A DNA stretch of 64,000 bases from Amorphophallus konjac (GCA_022559845.1 CM040126.1:47982458-48046457), one strand, 5' to 3'. Shown: positions 40,008-52,440, counted from the stretch's first letter. Notes: generated from the letters alone by a model not told the origin. Numbers and translations are program-made.

Positions 40008-40690
40008 TGAACTCTCAAACCATGTCCGACATTACGGCAGGGGAAAGTATTGGCCCTTATTCAAAAAGTGTATTGGAGCACTTGATGGAACACATATAAT
40101 GGACCGAGTTCCTGTGGAGCAACAATTAACTTAAAAGAATGCATGGGATGGCAAGAGATGTACTCAAAATGTATTTGTAGTTTGTGATTTCTATATGAGA
40201 TTCACATTTGTTGCTATTGGATGGGAAGGGACAGCACATGATGCCAAAGTACTTGCTCATGCTGTCTATGACCCTCGTAATAACTTCCCAATATCTCCCA
40301 TTGGTGAGTACCATGTATGTCTAGATTTTCATCCCATTAACTTTATTTCTTATGGGGTCGGTTCACATTTCTTTTTTGGTGGCAGATAAATATTACCTTG
40401 TTGACACGAGATATCCCAATCGAGGAGGCTTCCTCACTCCCTATAAGCGTACTCAGTATCATATTCCTGATTTTCGTCGGGCAGGTGCTAAGGGGAAGGA
40501 TGAGAAATTTAACCAGCTTCATTCTTCATTGAGAAATGTTATTGAGCGTAGATTTGGTTTCCTTAAAAGACGGTCGTCGATATTGAATGACATGCCATCT
40601 TATAGTTTCCCCGAATAGGTGAAAATTGTTATTGTAGCAATAACTTTGCATAACTTCCTCATTAATGAGAGGTTGAATGATCCAATCTAC
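40008..40690 (+). pseudogene. PIF/Harbinger transposase (DDE_Tnp_4), truncated and broken
   Basis: Reading forward, YWPLF...CIGALDGTHI holds the first catalytic Asp. CTQNVFVVCDFYMRFTFVAI and GWEGTAHDAKVL hold the second. LVDTRYPNRGGFLTPYK and NVIERRFGFLKRR hold the catalytic Glu region, followed by VAITLHNFLIN. An 82-nt phase-1 intron (40304-40385, GTGAGT...GGCAG) joins PISPI to KYYLVD and matches the intron usual in this family. Stops after EQQLT and after SFPE, and loss of the N-terminus beside the CACTA-like end, make it a pseudogene. The DNA-binding partner gene is not visible. Confidence 0.88.
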
Positions 40691-40720
40691 CGAGAAAGGT
40701 ATATAATAAAGGAAGCAAGT

Positions 40721-41185
40721 TATGTATGTTAACTGGAGAAAGGTCAGTCAAACTCCTCACCTACAAAGAGATAACCTACAAAAGTCCAAATTGTGGAGAT
40801 GGGAGAGAGGTCGAGCAGCACTGCCGTAGTAGGATCAGTTGCAGTAGTCGGCACGCCATGGACCCCCAACTCATGCACCGGACCCCTAGAGCCCTCGCTA
40901 CGAGCTCCTCTCACGCAGACACCCCACGTAGCCCTACCCTCACGCCGGTTCAGGTTATGTATGTTAACTGGAGAAAGGTCAGTCGAACTCCTCACCTATA
41001 AAGAGATAACCTGTAAAATCCCAAATTGTGGAGATGGGAGAGAGGCGGAGCAGCGTCGCCGTAGTAGTAGCACCAACGGTCGACATGCTGCGGACCCCCA
41101 ACTCACACACCGGACCCATAGAGCCCTCATTGCGAGCTCCTCTCACGCAAACGCAGTCAGCACAGCAATGGTCGGCACGTCATTT
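40721..41185. repeat. Tandem duplication, period about 235 bp
   Basis: TATGTATGTTAACTGGAGAA starts at 40721 and again at 40956. Both copies continue through ACTCCTCACCTA, GGAGATGGGAGAGAGG, ACACCGGACC-like and CGAGCTCCTCTCACGCA segments. ORFs in it are low-complexity and not supported. Confidence 0.75.
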
Positions 41186-42099
41186 CTAGGAGGGATCAGA
41201 GGAGGGACCTTCCGTGCCTGTTAACTGGGAATGATGGGAGGGGAAAGGTGAAATTGTGAAAAAGGGTAGAGGGCAAAGTGATGATGAACATAACAGTAAA
41301 TTTCTCATGGGCGTTACACCTTTTGTATGTCGTAACTCAAATGCTTGAAGGCCTCCTCCAAATACGATTGGCTGACGCAGTAAAATTCATTATATTTGTC
41401 AGATCAGTATGGCGTAGAGATTTTCTAAGTTTTTTCAACTTGTGCAGCCCAATCAAATGAGCCCTAAGTGTTCTGTCCTCTCTTAACGGGTTGTTTGACA
41501 CGCCAAGCTATATCGTCCATCTACCTACGTTCATTTGAATATCAAGCATAAATATTGTCAAAGTCTAGTTACCTTTCTGAAAGAATCAATCAGAAAAGAT
41601 AGGAGTGAAGTCAGATATCACATTATAGGCACAGCATCTAAACCATAATGGTGGAAGAGATATCATAATATCCCCACTGAGTTAGGAGATCAAAAAAAGT
41701 TTTGGGAGGTTCCACAAAGGCAAAAACAACTACACCTACCTAGCTACTGGCAAAGGGTGGTTATGCCGATGTGATCAGAGTGGATCTATATAACATATAC
41801 TACGTATGTCATCCAGATTGGTGTGGAGATGAACGCAAGATTGATAATAAAGTATATACAAAGCTTCATTGTGGAATATGTCAATTCTAATGAATTCTTA
41901 AGGGTCACTTCGGCAGTCCAATGAGGTTGTCAAATGAGTAATATCGAGTCTGAGAACATCAGAATAATAGATTTTAAAAATATTTACATATAAATTATTG
42001 TTTAAAACAAAAATTACAGATCTATCAATACTCTTGTATGTATATTGTATTTGTATACGTATCACTAAAAATGAGAACAGCGCACAAAAAGACATCAGT
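41186..42099. other. Spacer, no gene recognised
   Basis: Mixed AT-rich sequence with no ORF of recognisable family and no clear repeats. It ends directly before the TGATGCGGGA start of LTR E2. Confidence 0.3.
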
Positions 42100-44143
42100 T
42101 GATGCGGGACGACGATGAGACTCGACTCGGACTTGTTGCGAACCTTGGACTCTATAAGACGATGCGACTAAAGAGTCGACGCGACCAGCAACAACACAAC
42201 AACGCGACACCTAAAGAGCTCCAGAAGAGGCGAACATGCTCCAAACAAGAAGCGCTAAACACACGGTCGTCCCCGGCGAGGGAAACGTGACGATCTGCAC
42301 GATTGAGAAACCGACTTTGAATCTCGGGTGGTCGGCTCACTCTCGTGCTCAGAATGAGTCACGGGACGGGTCTCGCACTCAGAACTCACAGCGGTGACTA
42401 ATTCTTAACTAGCTAGAAAAATTACTAACTCACATGCAGCGGCATCTAGAACGTATACTAAATAAGCAAGCAAGACAAAGTGGGTGGCGAGTATACCTCC
42501 ACGCTCGGGGCGTGGGAAAGACTTTCCCGGCCGAGAACTGTCACTCTCGGTACAATAAGCAAATTAATTACAGCATGAAAATTATGGCCCACTCCATGCA
42601 GGGAGGTAAAAGGCCACAACAGTGGTCCGGGAGCGATGTTCCAGGGTTAACGGGCAGCGTGTTGGTGGCGTGTCGGGCGGTTGCGGGTTGCGGCTCCGGA
42701 TCTGCAATTTCAGGCCGGCAGGACAACAAGCACGGGCGTCCAAAGGGACGTCGGCCTCCGGGAATTTTCTGAAGGCGGCGGTTCACCGGGACGCTGGCAG
42801 AGGGTCCCTGGTCAACCCTCGGGAGCGGCGGCCGCTGGATCTTCTCTGACATATTTTCCGAAGATTTAACTTGTGACCTCCTTCTGCTGACCTGTCTCGG
42901 GACAGACCTGGATAGTCCTGCGCACTCCGGCGAAAATGGACGCCACGCCCAGATCCGGTGTTGGATCGAGACGAGGTTAGCGCCATTGCGAAGAGGACTC
43001 AAAAAGCTTCACTATATGGGAATTTCAGATCCATCCAACGGTGGAGCTGGAAATGAAAACCTCTGCAAGTTGGCTGTGGCTTCTGTCTCGGAACACAGAA
43101 TGGACAGCGTAGAACATGATCTGCTTGTTTATGGGGTTTGATCAAAAATCAAATGGAGGATTTTGGACTTGGGGATTTTTGTGGAGGGGGTGGTGGTGGT
43201 CATGCACATAATTTTTTTGTATTTTTCTGACAACGTTTGGGGGGTGGGAAACATCAACTACCATGGGCTATCTCGCAGATCTGCACATAGGCAGACTATG
43301 AGGGGGAAAAATAAATGGCTGGGAAGGGGGGGGGGCAAATGGGGTCTGATGTGCGTGAAATTTAAACTGGGATTGAAGAAGGCCTAGGGGAAGACGCCCT
43401 CAAAAGATGAAGGGGATCCAACAGTCGGATCTCCGATACCAACCTTTTTACTGAGCTGCTATCCAGGAATCCCGAAATTCAGGACAGCAGGGTGGAAGCC
43501 GGGTTGTGGTGGCTTGATGGCGGCACGAAAGGAGGCGGCGACGGTGGTGATCGATTGCAGCAGACAGAGGAAGAGAAGGAGATGAAGATCACTCAGAAAT
43601 ATTAGGGTTTCAGCCCTAGATCTGAGGCAGCAAGGGAGAGGAAGAGGAAGAACTAGCAAGAGGTAGAGAGGGGGGGTGCGCCCATGGCATATTTTCACAT
43701 AAATTCTTCATAATTTTGATTAAAATGCAACAAGAGACATTAAATACTAAACCCTAGACTTAGGACAAATGACCTCTAATGCCCTTGGTCAAAGGGGCAT
43801 AAAGGGGAAGGGGGAATAAAAAGACTAAACAATTCCCCACATGGGGACAAACAAGGGGGCACCCCCCTCCTTGGTCAACAATGGCAACCCATGGTCAATA
43901 TTCCATCCTTGACCATGGACCATCATATTGGGCCCTCTATGAAGGGAGGCCCACAAGGGAGGGAAGGCCCAATTGGGCTTCTCAAGGTCTTGAGGCCCAT
44001 TTTGAAAATTGGACCCCTTACATGATGTTTAGCCCATATTACACTCTTGACCCATAGTAAAGTTGAAAATACAAATACATACCAATACACTGAAAATAAA
44101 TATAGAAAAATATCAAAACTCCGATGGAGGCTCCATACTATCA
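42100..44143 (+). repeat. LTR E2 (same family as the solo LTR at 61.6-63.8 kb)
   Basis: It starts TGATGCGGGA like E1. It shares ACCTCCACGCTCGG, CCGGCCGA, CCACTCCATGCAGGGAGGTA and, further on, GATGGCGGCACGAA with that element, then a run rich in GGCCCA blocks. The right edge (ACTATCA) is approximate, and the flanking 5-mers TCAGT and CCCAA differ, so this copy may be decayed or rearranged. Confidence 0.6.
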
Positions 44144-44516
44144 CCCAACCACAAGGATGTCGGCGTGCTGCGCGTCTGGTATCGGCGGCTAGCTCTGGTG
44201 TCTCCACCATTAGTCCAGTCTTTTAGCACACATTTAAATGGCCTTTTTTAACATAAAAATGGTGCAAAAATCATTTTGTAATCTTTTTGCAGAGAGAGGA
44301 TTTAGAGAGTTAACATAAAGATTGAGAGAGGAGAAACCCTATCAGAGTAGAGCGCCGCCACCCCTTTGGCCCCGGCCATGGCCGGTGAGGGGGGAGGGGG
44401 GCAGGGAGGGGGTCATCTACCCCCCTTTCCCTTTCCTCGACCTCTACCTTCTTCTGGTTCCCATCCCTTGCCCCTCCCGCTCAACCCTCAACCGTAGCAG
44501 ATATTGATGTGGATCG
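44144..44516 (+). other. Spacer and probable LINE 5' leader
   Basis: Sequence near 44330-44480 (GCCGCCACCCCTTTGG, a run of GGGGGAGGGGGGCAGG, then C-rich sequence) resembles the GC-rich 5' leaders of plant L1-type elements. It directly precedes the ORF1 remnant. Confidence 0.4.
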
Positions 44517-45642
44517 GTGCGTGCAACCCTTCTAGGCAACGACGGCCTTCGCCAGCCCTGGGGGAGGTGGATTGCCAGACCCTGCCTCAGCACCTACTAT
44601 GATTCCTGCTGCTCTAGCTCCTATCCCGAAGGATGTTCCCGCCCAGTGTTCCTTTGCTCAAGTCTTGATGTCCAACGTTGTGCCATCGCCACTTGCCCTG
44701 CAGGTTCACCCACCATCCCATACTGATGCAGGAGAGCCATCGATGTTTTTTCACTTCAGAGGAGATCCAGAAATCTCTTTAGCCCTTCTAGTATGCCATC
44801 ATTCTCAGAACCCCTCAAGGAAGGCCTCCATTCCAAGAAATCGGCTCACACATCTCCAGCCGCTGCAAGTTTCAAAAAGGAGTTCATCCTTAGCGCTTTG
44901 GATCCTAGACATCTCCTATTTCGGTTTCAAACCTATGAGGATTATCTGCAACTTCTTTTCAATGAATCGTTGTACATTCAAGGTCGACTCTCCTGTTTCT
45001 TCAAATGGACCATGGACTTCTCACCATAGTGCGATTCTCTTTTCTTGCTAGTGTGCGTGGAGTTCCCGAGGCCTCCCTGCTAACCTGTACCAAGAGCCAC
45101 TCTTGCGCTCCATTGCGGGCAATCATGGACGAGTTCTGAAAATAGATAGCAACCTGAGCAATCAAAGTTTGCATTGAACTAGATGCATCTAGGATGAACC
45201 CCACTTAGATCTAGATTGGTCTCCCTAGTGGCAGTGGATGGCAAGCCATAGTCTATCCTAATTGGCCAAAGTCATGTTCTACCTGCCATAGGATTGGCCA
45301 TGAGGTGGTCTCAAAAAGCCTATGGATCACAAAGACTTGAATACAATAGGACCCAATGATTCCCAAGGTCCATCGCCAAAGCCTGATGGTGACCATGTAT
45401 CAAGGCTGGCTCTTACTGCTTGCAAGGAAGTCGCATCGGTGACCAAATCTATATGGCGAGAGGTACATCATAACGGTGGTGCCCAACCTCAACCTAACAA
45501 GGAGATGGTTATGGTGAGTAATTTTTTTTCCGCCCTTGATGATGCTACTGAGGATCTTATGGCCGGCCTCCATGATCAATCGGAACTAGTCATTGTCTAT
45601 GAAGTCGCTATCGAACATGATGCCAATGAGGAGGTTTGGTGA
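44517..45642 (+). pseudogene. LINE (L1-type) ORF1 remnant: DUF4283 region and zinc knuckle
   Basis: In shifting forward frames the sequence encodes SFAQVL, then LDPRHLLFRFQTYEDYLQLL, then FKWTMDFSP, LPANLYQEPLLRSIAG and RVLKIDSN, the order of the plant LINE ORF1 DUF4283 domain. A degenerate CCHC-type stretch near 45276 (CRIGHE) and a hydrophilic C-terminus follow, ending in TGA near 45640. Several stops and frame changes break it. ORF1 proteins coat LINE RNA. The ORF2 endonuclease and reverse transcriptase are absent. Confidence 0.7.
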
Positions 45643-45738
45643 GGACACCAATTCGATTTAGAGGATTGACCCGACATAAGTAACCCAACACGGCCGAGAC
45701 CCAAACCCAGTTGTACTCTGGTTGGGAGAAGACCTCCG

Positions 45739-46233
45739 CTGTTAGGAAATTACTAGTATTTTAGTGTTTGTGACATTATTAGGATAATTTCTACTTTCTA
45801 TAATTTTCTTTTCATCATGATCATAGGTTAGGGCCCCTAGAGGAGTAGTATCTCTTATGTTTCCTGGGGAGATAAATCTTCTTGTGTTTCATAAGAGAAT
45901 ATCTCTTATGCTCTCTAGGAGAGTTGACTTCCCATGGAGTCTCGAATCTCATGACCCCTCCTCTCTTTAAAAGGACATGTACTCCCCCATTTTGAATCAA
46001 TGTTGAATGAATTGAAAAAATGTTTCCCTTTTCTATGTGCCGAGAAAGCTCTTTCCCTCTGGAATGGAGGTGGGGTAAGAGGCCTCAACCCTATCGTTCC
46101 CATGTTACCCTCTCCATCCTTGTACTCCTCCCTCCTAGCCCAGTTGAACTCCATGCATGCCCTTCTTCTTCCCCACCGAGACCAACCACCCTCTGAGCTG
46201 CAGTAGCTATACCCACTACCAGCCGCCAGCCAC
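45739..46233 (+). repeat. Possible short Copia-type LTR
   Basis: It begins TGTTAGGAAATTACTAG and contains repeated TATCTCTTATG segments, a TTTAAAAGGACATG core-promoter-like stretch and a T-rich stretch, the shape of a small Copia LTR. Its right edge coincides with the start of element C's LTR. No primer site or second copy was found. Confidence 0.35.
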
Positions 46234-47445
46234 TGTTGGCCCAGACTAGATGGCGGACAAGAAGGGGGGTTGAATTGTCTCCTTACAAAGATGGTGGATT
46301 TTAAAAACTTTCTAAACTAATCACAGTGGAATTAAAATTAAGTACGTTGATTAGCCTAAATAGAAGTGAGATTACAATGTTCTCTCAAGCTTTCCGATCT
46401 CACTCGAATAAACTATGCAATAGATGGTAGAAATAAATCCTAACACGAATAGCAGAGTAGCAAAGTGTAGTGGTGCAGTGAAATAAAAATCAATAAGATA
46501 ACCTGTGAATTAAGATAGGAGAGATGGACAATCGCACAGGCATGCCACAAGTAACACGAAGATTTTTAGGTGGTTCGGGACCACGACGGGCTCCCTACGC
46601 CCACCCCTCACCGAACCCGATGAGGCATCACTACCATGCTACGAATCGTAGCAAAACGGGGACGAGCCCCAGAACCACACACGCTGCTTCCGCAATAATC
46701 CACACACGGGCTCTAGCCCCAAAACGCTGCCACCGCAACACTCACACACACAAAGTCGGGGAACACACCCCGGACGTAAAAACCACACGGAGACGCAGCT
46801 CCGTCTACACTCACAAAACTCGGGGAAACTTTTCCCACAATAAATCCACACACCCGGAGACACAGCTCCGCTTACACACAGTAATATATCGAGTTCAATG
46901 AACAAAGAGGATATACAATAAACGCCCAAATAACAATCCATGCTCAAATGGAAAAATAGAAATGAGAGAAGAGGAAGTTTCCCTCAGATTTGCAGTATAT
47001 CCCGTCCATTGGAGTGATGGGGTGCACTGGAAGCATTTGTTCGCGGAGTGGAAGTCGTCCAAGCTTGTCAGAGAAGCCGAAAGTATAGTCTTCAGCAACC
47101 ACGCTTGAAGATAGATCAGATCGGCAGATGAAAGCTGGTGGAAGGCGTTCTCCTCTTCTTCTTCTTCCTCCTCCAGGTGGTGGCGTCGCCCCTTTCTCCT
47201 TTCCATGCAATAGGATAGAAAATGTTAAGACCCCTAGTGAATGCATCGTATGAAAATCACAGCTACTATATAGTGGCACAATAGGATGTATAAATGACCA
47301 CAAAGCCCTTGCAAAACCCTCTCAAAACCCCTCTCAAATATGTATAAGAACCCTAAGGGTAATAGGGTAAAGATTGGGTGCAAAAGGGTTAGGATTAATG
47401 GGTTTCGAAAACAATATGGAAAACCCGTTTCCGGACGCCCTATAC

Positions 47446-47690
47446 AGGTGTCGACACCTGGTGTCGACACCTAATATAGCACGTTCTGTCCAAACATAAA
47501 AATCAACACCCAGGGTGTAGGTGTCAACACCTGGTGTCGACACCTAGAACCATATGTTCTGGCCAACCACAAGAAAGACCACCCAGTGGATAGGTGTCGA
47601 CACTTGGTGTCGACACCTCTTGCGGAATGTTCTGTCCACGTTAAAAGAAGCCCCAGTGAGTTGGGTGTCGACTCCAGGAGTCAACACTTG
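47446..47690. repeat. GGTGTCGACACC palindrome pairs, element C LTR
   Basis: Four paired boxes begin at about 47446, 47518, 47592 and 47664, a 72-bp period. The first is perfect. The others carry GTCAAC, CACTTGG and GTCGACTCC variants. Confidence 0.85.
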
Positions 47691-48654
47691 CAGTGGGGAA
47701 ATGGAAAACTGCCTAATGGCAGTCCATATCACCCCAAAACCACCCAATGCCATTAAACCAAATCAAAGGCCATATGACCCTATATGAAAGCATGATTTTT
47801 CCACATAAATGACATGCACTTGAATGTTTTGAAAACTCTATTCAACCTTAATTTCCAATGAAGGTATAGGAACCAATATGGGCATTATGCAACCATGAGC
47901 TCCTAATAAAAACAAGTATTAGTTAGACGGTAAGCCCAAAAACCATGAGATATGCAATAACTCCATTCAAGCCAACTAAAAATTAGATTGAGAAATAAAG
48001 TCTTACCAAGGATCCAAATGATTAGTGGGCAAAAAGGAACCTGCACTTACATCCAAAACCATTCATGTCATTCTCCAATCAATGCAAAGAAAATAGACAA
48101 CTACCTTGCATTTTGTCATGTGAATGAATCTTGCAACCTATACATTGAGCTTTTGCAGTTCAACCATGTACTGTTTTGTTTCAAAAAGCTTTTACTCCAA
48201 AGCCCACACCTTTCAAGTTATTCATTTAGGATTCCAAATTTCACATCCTCAGCATGAACTGTCAAGAGGGTTAAACCTATCAAGGCATTATCAAATCCAT
48301 TTACAAACTCAAGCTTCCACTTTCAACCTGTATTATAAAGAGCTCAGGTTCATGTTAATATTCAACCAGTGCATTTGAAGAAACTAACTACAAGGCAACT
48401 CTTCCACAACACATGCTCTCATTTCAAATAGAGATTCATGCATTGAAAGGCTATTTTCAATTCATTCAATCAAACCTCACATTTATAGCAAATTCAGTCC
48501 AAGGCATATATGAGTTCAGTTCAAAGATTTCAATACAATCAAAAACAGTCTAAACTTAACTCATCCACAGGCACTATGAGTAAACACAAATCCATGTTTT
48601 ATCATGTTCAAACTTTAAGCAATGAATGCTCAAGTCTAAGCACATGATGGCTAA

Positions 48655-48980
48655 GGTCTGTGCATATGAAAAGGCAGGGTCGGTGCATGATTGTAAGACA
48701 ACAAAGACCAGGTCGATGCATGTATTGACAAAGTCGGTGCACATTATGTAAAACACAAAAACAAGGTCGGTGCATATATGAACAAGATCAGTGCACATCT
48801 ATAGAAACACTAAGATAGGGTCGGTGCACTTTTATGAAACATAAAGAGCGGTCGGTGCAAGTGCCAAATGCGGTCGGTGCATATAATGAAACACCAAGAC
48901 AGTCGGTGTACATCTATGAAATAGTAAGATGAGTCAGTGCACATTGTGTAAAACATAAGAACCAGGGTCAGTGCATATAT
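48655..48980 (-). repeat. GGTCGGTGCA array (12 copies), element C LTR
   Basis: Copies and near copies of GGTCGGTGCA, several followed by CATAT or CACAT, start near 48655, 48677, 48712, 48732, 48765, 48786, 48818, 48850, 48873, 48901, 48932 and 48965. The reverse complement TGCACCGACC forms arrays in the Gypsy LTR at 53.2-53.6 kb. Confidence 0.85.
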
Positions 48981-49302
48981 GAAACACCAAGACAGTCCAA
49001 GCCAAAGAAAATCTAGTTTCTCTTGTTCAGCAATCCAGCAGACCATTTCACAATTCATCATGAAAAACACAGCATCTAGATAAGTGCTCCAAAATCTCAT
49101 GAACAGAATGCATGAGACACCAACAAAAACTATTCATAAAGAAGCATTGCTTCTCAACCTGTAAAGCAACCTGCAAGCTAAAATAGCAACATGTGAGTTC
49201 ATGAAGCAACAACAAACATTTTCCATTTCTATTCATAACATAATATATTGTAATCATCAAAACCATTATCAAAGATAAAGAGGGAGTGCCACGAACCCAA
49301 CA

Positions 49303-49318
49303 ATCTCCCCCTTTTTGA
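49303..49318 (-). promoter_or_regulatory. Polypurine tract of element C
   Basis: The reverse strand reads AAAAAGGGGGAGAT just before the LTR. Additional tracts lie near 49350, 49673, 50590 and 50640. Confidence 0.8.
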
Positions 49319-51553
49319 TGATGACAATATATTGTGTGGCCACCAAGATTATCTCCCCCTTTGACATTATCAAAAAGTGGGGGACTAGAGGAACAAACTG
49401 TGGAATTTTCAAAGACGAGTGAGATAGAAATATAAAGACCATGGCGCACGAACCCACAATGAACCTACCATAAAAGGAAGGTGTGAAAACCATGAGCACT
49501 AAGCAACAAAATGAAAGTTGATGTGCAATAATCAATTTTTGAACTATATGCTGAATGTATGACCAAGCTGTATGCAAAATGACAAAAGTATGTGCAAGTG
49601 TGTCACCAAACTATGCACAAAAGGTATAACTGACTGAACTCTATGCAAATGTGTGGCTAAAAAGCACATTATTTCCCCCCTATTGTCATGAACAAAAACT
49701 AACTGACAATGGGATTATTTAAGCTATTATGAACAGTATGATCAAAGGATGCATCAATATGACATGATGTATGGTATGAACAAAAAGGATCAAGCAATCA
49801 AGCACTCGAACATGCATAATAAAATATATACTCGAGCAGGTCCCTTCGGGACAGGTGTAAGAATTATACAATTGATTGTTGAACATGAGGAACATGTGCA
49901 ATACTAAGAAGGTCGTGCTTACAAAAGGACGGTACTGCATAAACCATGAAATTTGACAGATTCATAAAGTACATTCACACAATCAAACCCAAGGTGTATA
50001 TGTGAAAGATTGAGCAATGAATTCCAAAGCGATATGGATAATCAGATTTTCTAAAGAACACTAAAAAGAACTTATCATCCATACACTTTCATACACGATG
50101 CTCGAATATTGGTAGCTACGTATGATCACACTTTTTTTATTATTACTATAAATGGTGTGACTAACCTTTTGGCACGAGTTGTATCCTTTGTCTCAAGGAC
50201 ACTTCCCGGTTACTCAGTTTCGTCACTTATATTAACTGTGGATTTTATCACTTTTCGGTGCGAGTTGTATCCTTTGTCTCAAGGACACTTCCCGACTACT
50301 CGGTGGCAAATCACACTTATTTTAAATGTGGATTAGCTTCACTTTTTAACGCGAGTTTCCTCCTTTGTTTCAGGGAAGATTCTGGGCTACTAGGATCCAC
50401 GTTCCACTTAAACAGATTTGTGGTGGGACAAAGAGCTTTTTCCTCACGAGACATGCGATTTCCATGTAGAGACTCAAGAGTCCTCTAAAGTGTTGAGAGG
50501 AATAACAGAAATCCTTATTAGATTGAATCATTTAGCTCAAAAAGGTGCAAAGTGTGTGGGTGGTTGTATTGAATGTAAGAGATGAATTAGCCACATCACA
50601 GTCATGTCTCCCCCTAAGTGTATGCACGGTTAAAAAAAAATCTCCCCCTTAATATATGCCATGTAACAAACATGTCTAAATCAATGCAATTTCATTTATT
50701 ATAGAAAAAGGTCATAGAAAGATGTCAAGAAATGGTTGTATAAAGTATATACATGCAATCAACCAAAGACCTTTCAAAATTTTCAAGCAATTTGATTATC
50801 GGTACTTGGCGGAGAACGTAGGTCCGAAGACCACCAATCACGCATGAGGAAAGCTTCCAGTTGGACATAATCCAACATTCTACTATCGCCAATTGATATA
50901 CCGAATAATCATGGCATTCAAGCACACAAGTATGTAACGTATATGCAAGTGTATGCATGTAAACTGAAGGATGATTGAAAATCATGTCTATCTACAAATA
51001 TGCATGGGCATGCATGATATGAGCATGAAAATGCGTATGTGAACTATATATGCACATGTGAACTATTATTTACAAAAAGGTGATTGAAAGTGTGAAGAAT
51101 TTTATGTTCAAACTGAAGCATTCAAGAACTGAATTGTTATTTGCACAATATGAGCAAAAGTGTGAAAGACTATGCATAGACAAGGACATTCAAAAACTGA
51201 ATTGTTATTTACAAAACGTAGGAAAATGTGGGTATGAAAAACTATGTATGTGCAGTGTTAACTAATTCAAAACTGAATTTATTCACAAGATATGTAATGA
51301 AAAGTGTTCAAGTTATCTAATCATGGAACTCAAAAGTTCTCAACATTTCAGAAGATGCTAAAATCAATGAAGCACAAATGCAACTGTTTAATTGCAAAAT
51401 CTTTCTCCAAACTCAACTTTTACCTTTTCAGATTTTTCAAAGTAAACCTAAGCAGAGTGAGTTCTCAAAATCAAACAATTTTCTTCCTCGCCTTGAGAAA
51501 CCTTTATTTATCAACTTTCCTTGGCCTCAAGGCACCCCTACAAAACAGATTTC
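49319..51553 (-). other. Element C 3' non-coding region with conserved boxes
   Basis: Three tandem copies of a box running from GCGAGTTGTATCCTTTGTC-like sequence through AGGACACTTCCCGGTTACTC lie at 50175-50400. A box from ATCGGTACTTGGCGGAG through GGTCCGAAGACC to TTGATATACCGA lies at 50797-50910, and its two ends are inverted relative to each other. Both occur in element B; the first also occurs in A. No protein-coding gene is seen. Confidence 0.6.
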
Positions 51554-52130
51554 TCATATCAAAGTTTTGGGTACCCAAGCCATCTTGGGTCCCGAGGGGT
51601 TAGTGATAACACGAACAGATGGATTCCTACATTTCCTAGCAAACCAATCATCATCAAATCTCATAGTAAAACAATTATCCATAGAATGACCATTCTCACC
51701 ACAATAATAACAATAAGAAAATTTTCTTTTTATGGACCATTTTTGATCATTTTTTATTAGAGAACAATTATTCAGCATGTGTCCATGTTCACCACAATAA
51801 TAACATGAAAAATTCTTTTTGAGAGACCATTCATCATCATTTTTCTTTGTGAAATAATTTTCAAAAACATGACCATGTAAATCACAGTAGAAGCAATGAA
51901 TGTTGTGGTTCTTCTCTATGAGTTTCTCATGATTTTTGGAACCATCAACATATTAATTCATTCTTGATTTCAATGCCTCATTATCATCAAATTTCATTAA
52001 AAAGCAATCATACATATCATGGCCAAATTTGCCACAATAGTCACAAAAGACATTCCTTCTTTTTCTTGAAACATGAACAAACTCCGCAGTGGGGGATTTT
52101 TCATTCACACAATGACAATCAGTGATATTT
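51554..52130 (-). pseudogene. Gag C-terminus of element C with four CCHC-type units
   Basis: Reverse-strand units read CDYCGKFGHDMYDC, CFYCDLHGHVFENY (final Cys lost), CYYCGEHGHMLNNC and CYYCGENGHSMDNC. Each is followed by a short linker with an MKFDD- or IKNDQ-like motif and a Lys-rich stretch, so one module has been multiplied. The frame ends GPKMAWVPKTLI and TGA at 51554-51556, the same gag/protease position as in A and B. Copia Gag usually has one or two knuckles. A frame change and a missing N-terminus show decay. Confidence 0.7.
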
Positions 52131-52440
52131 TTCTATTTTTGACTTCCTTTGTCACACATGACATTCCCCATTGATGTTTTCAGTCACCGTTAGACCATAG
52201 GGTATAAATTCTTTTACCACGATGAAACAAATCAAAAAGGGATTGATCAAACAAATAAAAATACAATTCATTTGATTTCGACAATGAAAAAGTGGATTTC
52301 TAATATTAATAATAATAAGAATTCAAACAAAAAAAGTAATCTTTCTCGATAAAGTCAGTTGATTAGGACAAAATAGTATCAAGCAAATGTGCATTCGCCA
52401 CTTTTTTTGGATCAAATAGACAAAACATTTTTTCTCTCTT
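52131..52440. other. AT-rich junction between elements C and D
   Basis: No coding signal. The segment could be residual gag of C or the outer end of the Gypsy LTR; I cannot place the boundary. Confidence 0.3.

Larger units (their letters stand above)
46234..49302 (-). repeat. Element C 3' LTR
   Basis: It is bounded TGTTGGCCC and CCCAACA. It contains a G6 loop between GGACAA and TTGTCT, hairpins aligned with those of A and B (46576-46626), a stem-loop series with CACACA spacers (46655-46880), four GTCGAC-type palindrome pairs (47446-47690) and twelve GGTCGGTGCA units (48655-48980). At about 3.07 kb it is the longest of the three Sirevirus-like LTRs. Confidence 0.8.
46234..52200 (-). mobile_element. 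Copia/Sirevirus-like element C, gag-only, 5' part missing
   Basis: The 3' LTR (46234-49302) is followed rightwards by polypurine tracts, a long non-coding stretch with boxes shared with A and B, and a gag remnant with four CCHC-type units on the reverse strand. As in B there is no pol between gag and the 3' LTR. The Gag N-terminus, primer site and 5' LTR are not found before the Gypsy element begins, so the right edge is approximate. Confidence 0.75.

Noticed and set aside
42434..43002. Arg/Gly-rich ORFs in LTR E2
   Set aside because: GC-rich LTR sequence with overlapping frames on both strands and no conservation with LTR E1 at the protein level.
48655..48980. CRISPR-like array
   Set aside because: Short degenerate units with irregular spacing in a plant LTR; neither repeat length nor context fits CRISPR.
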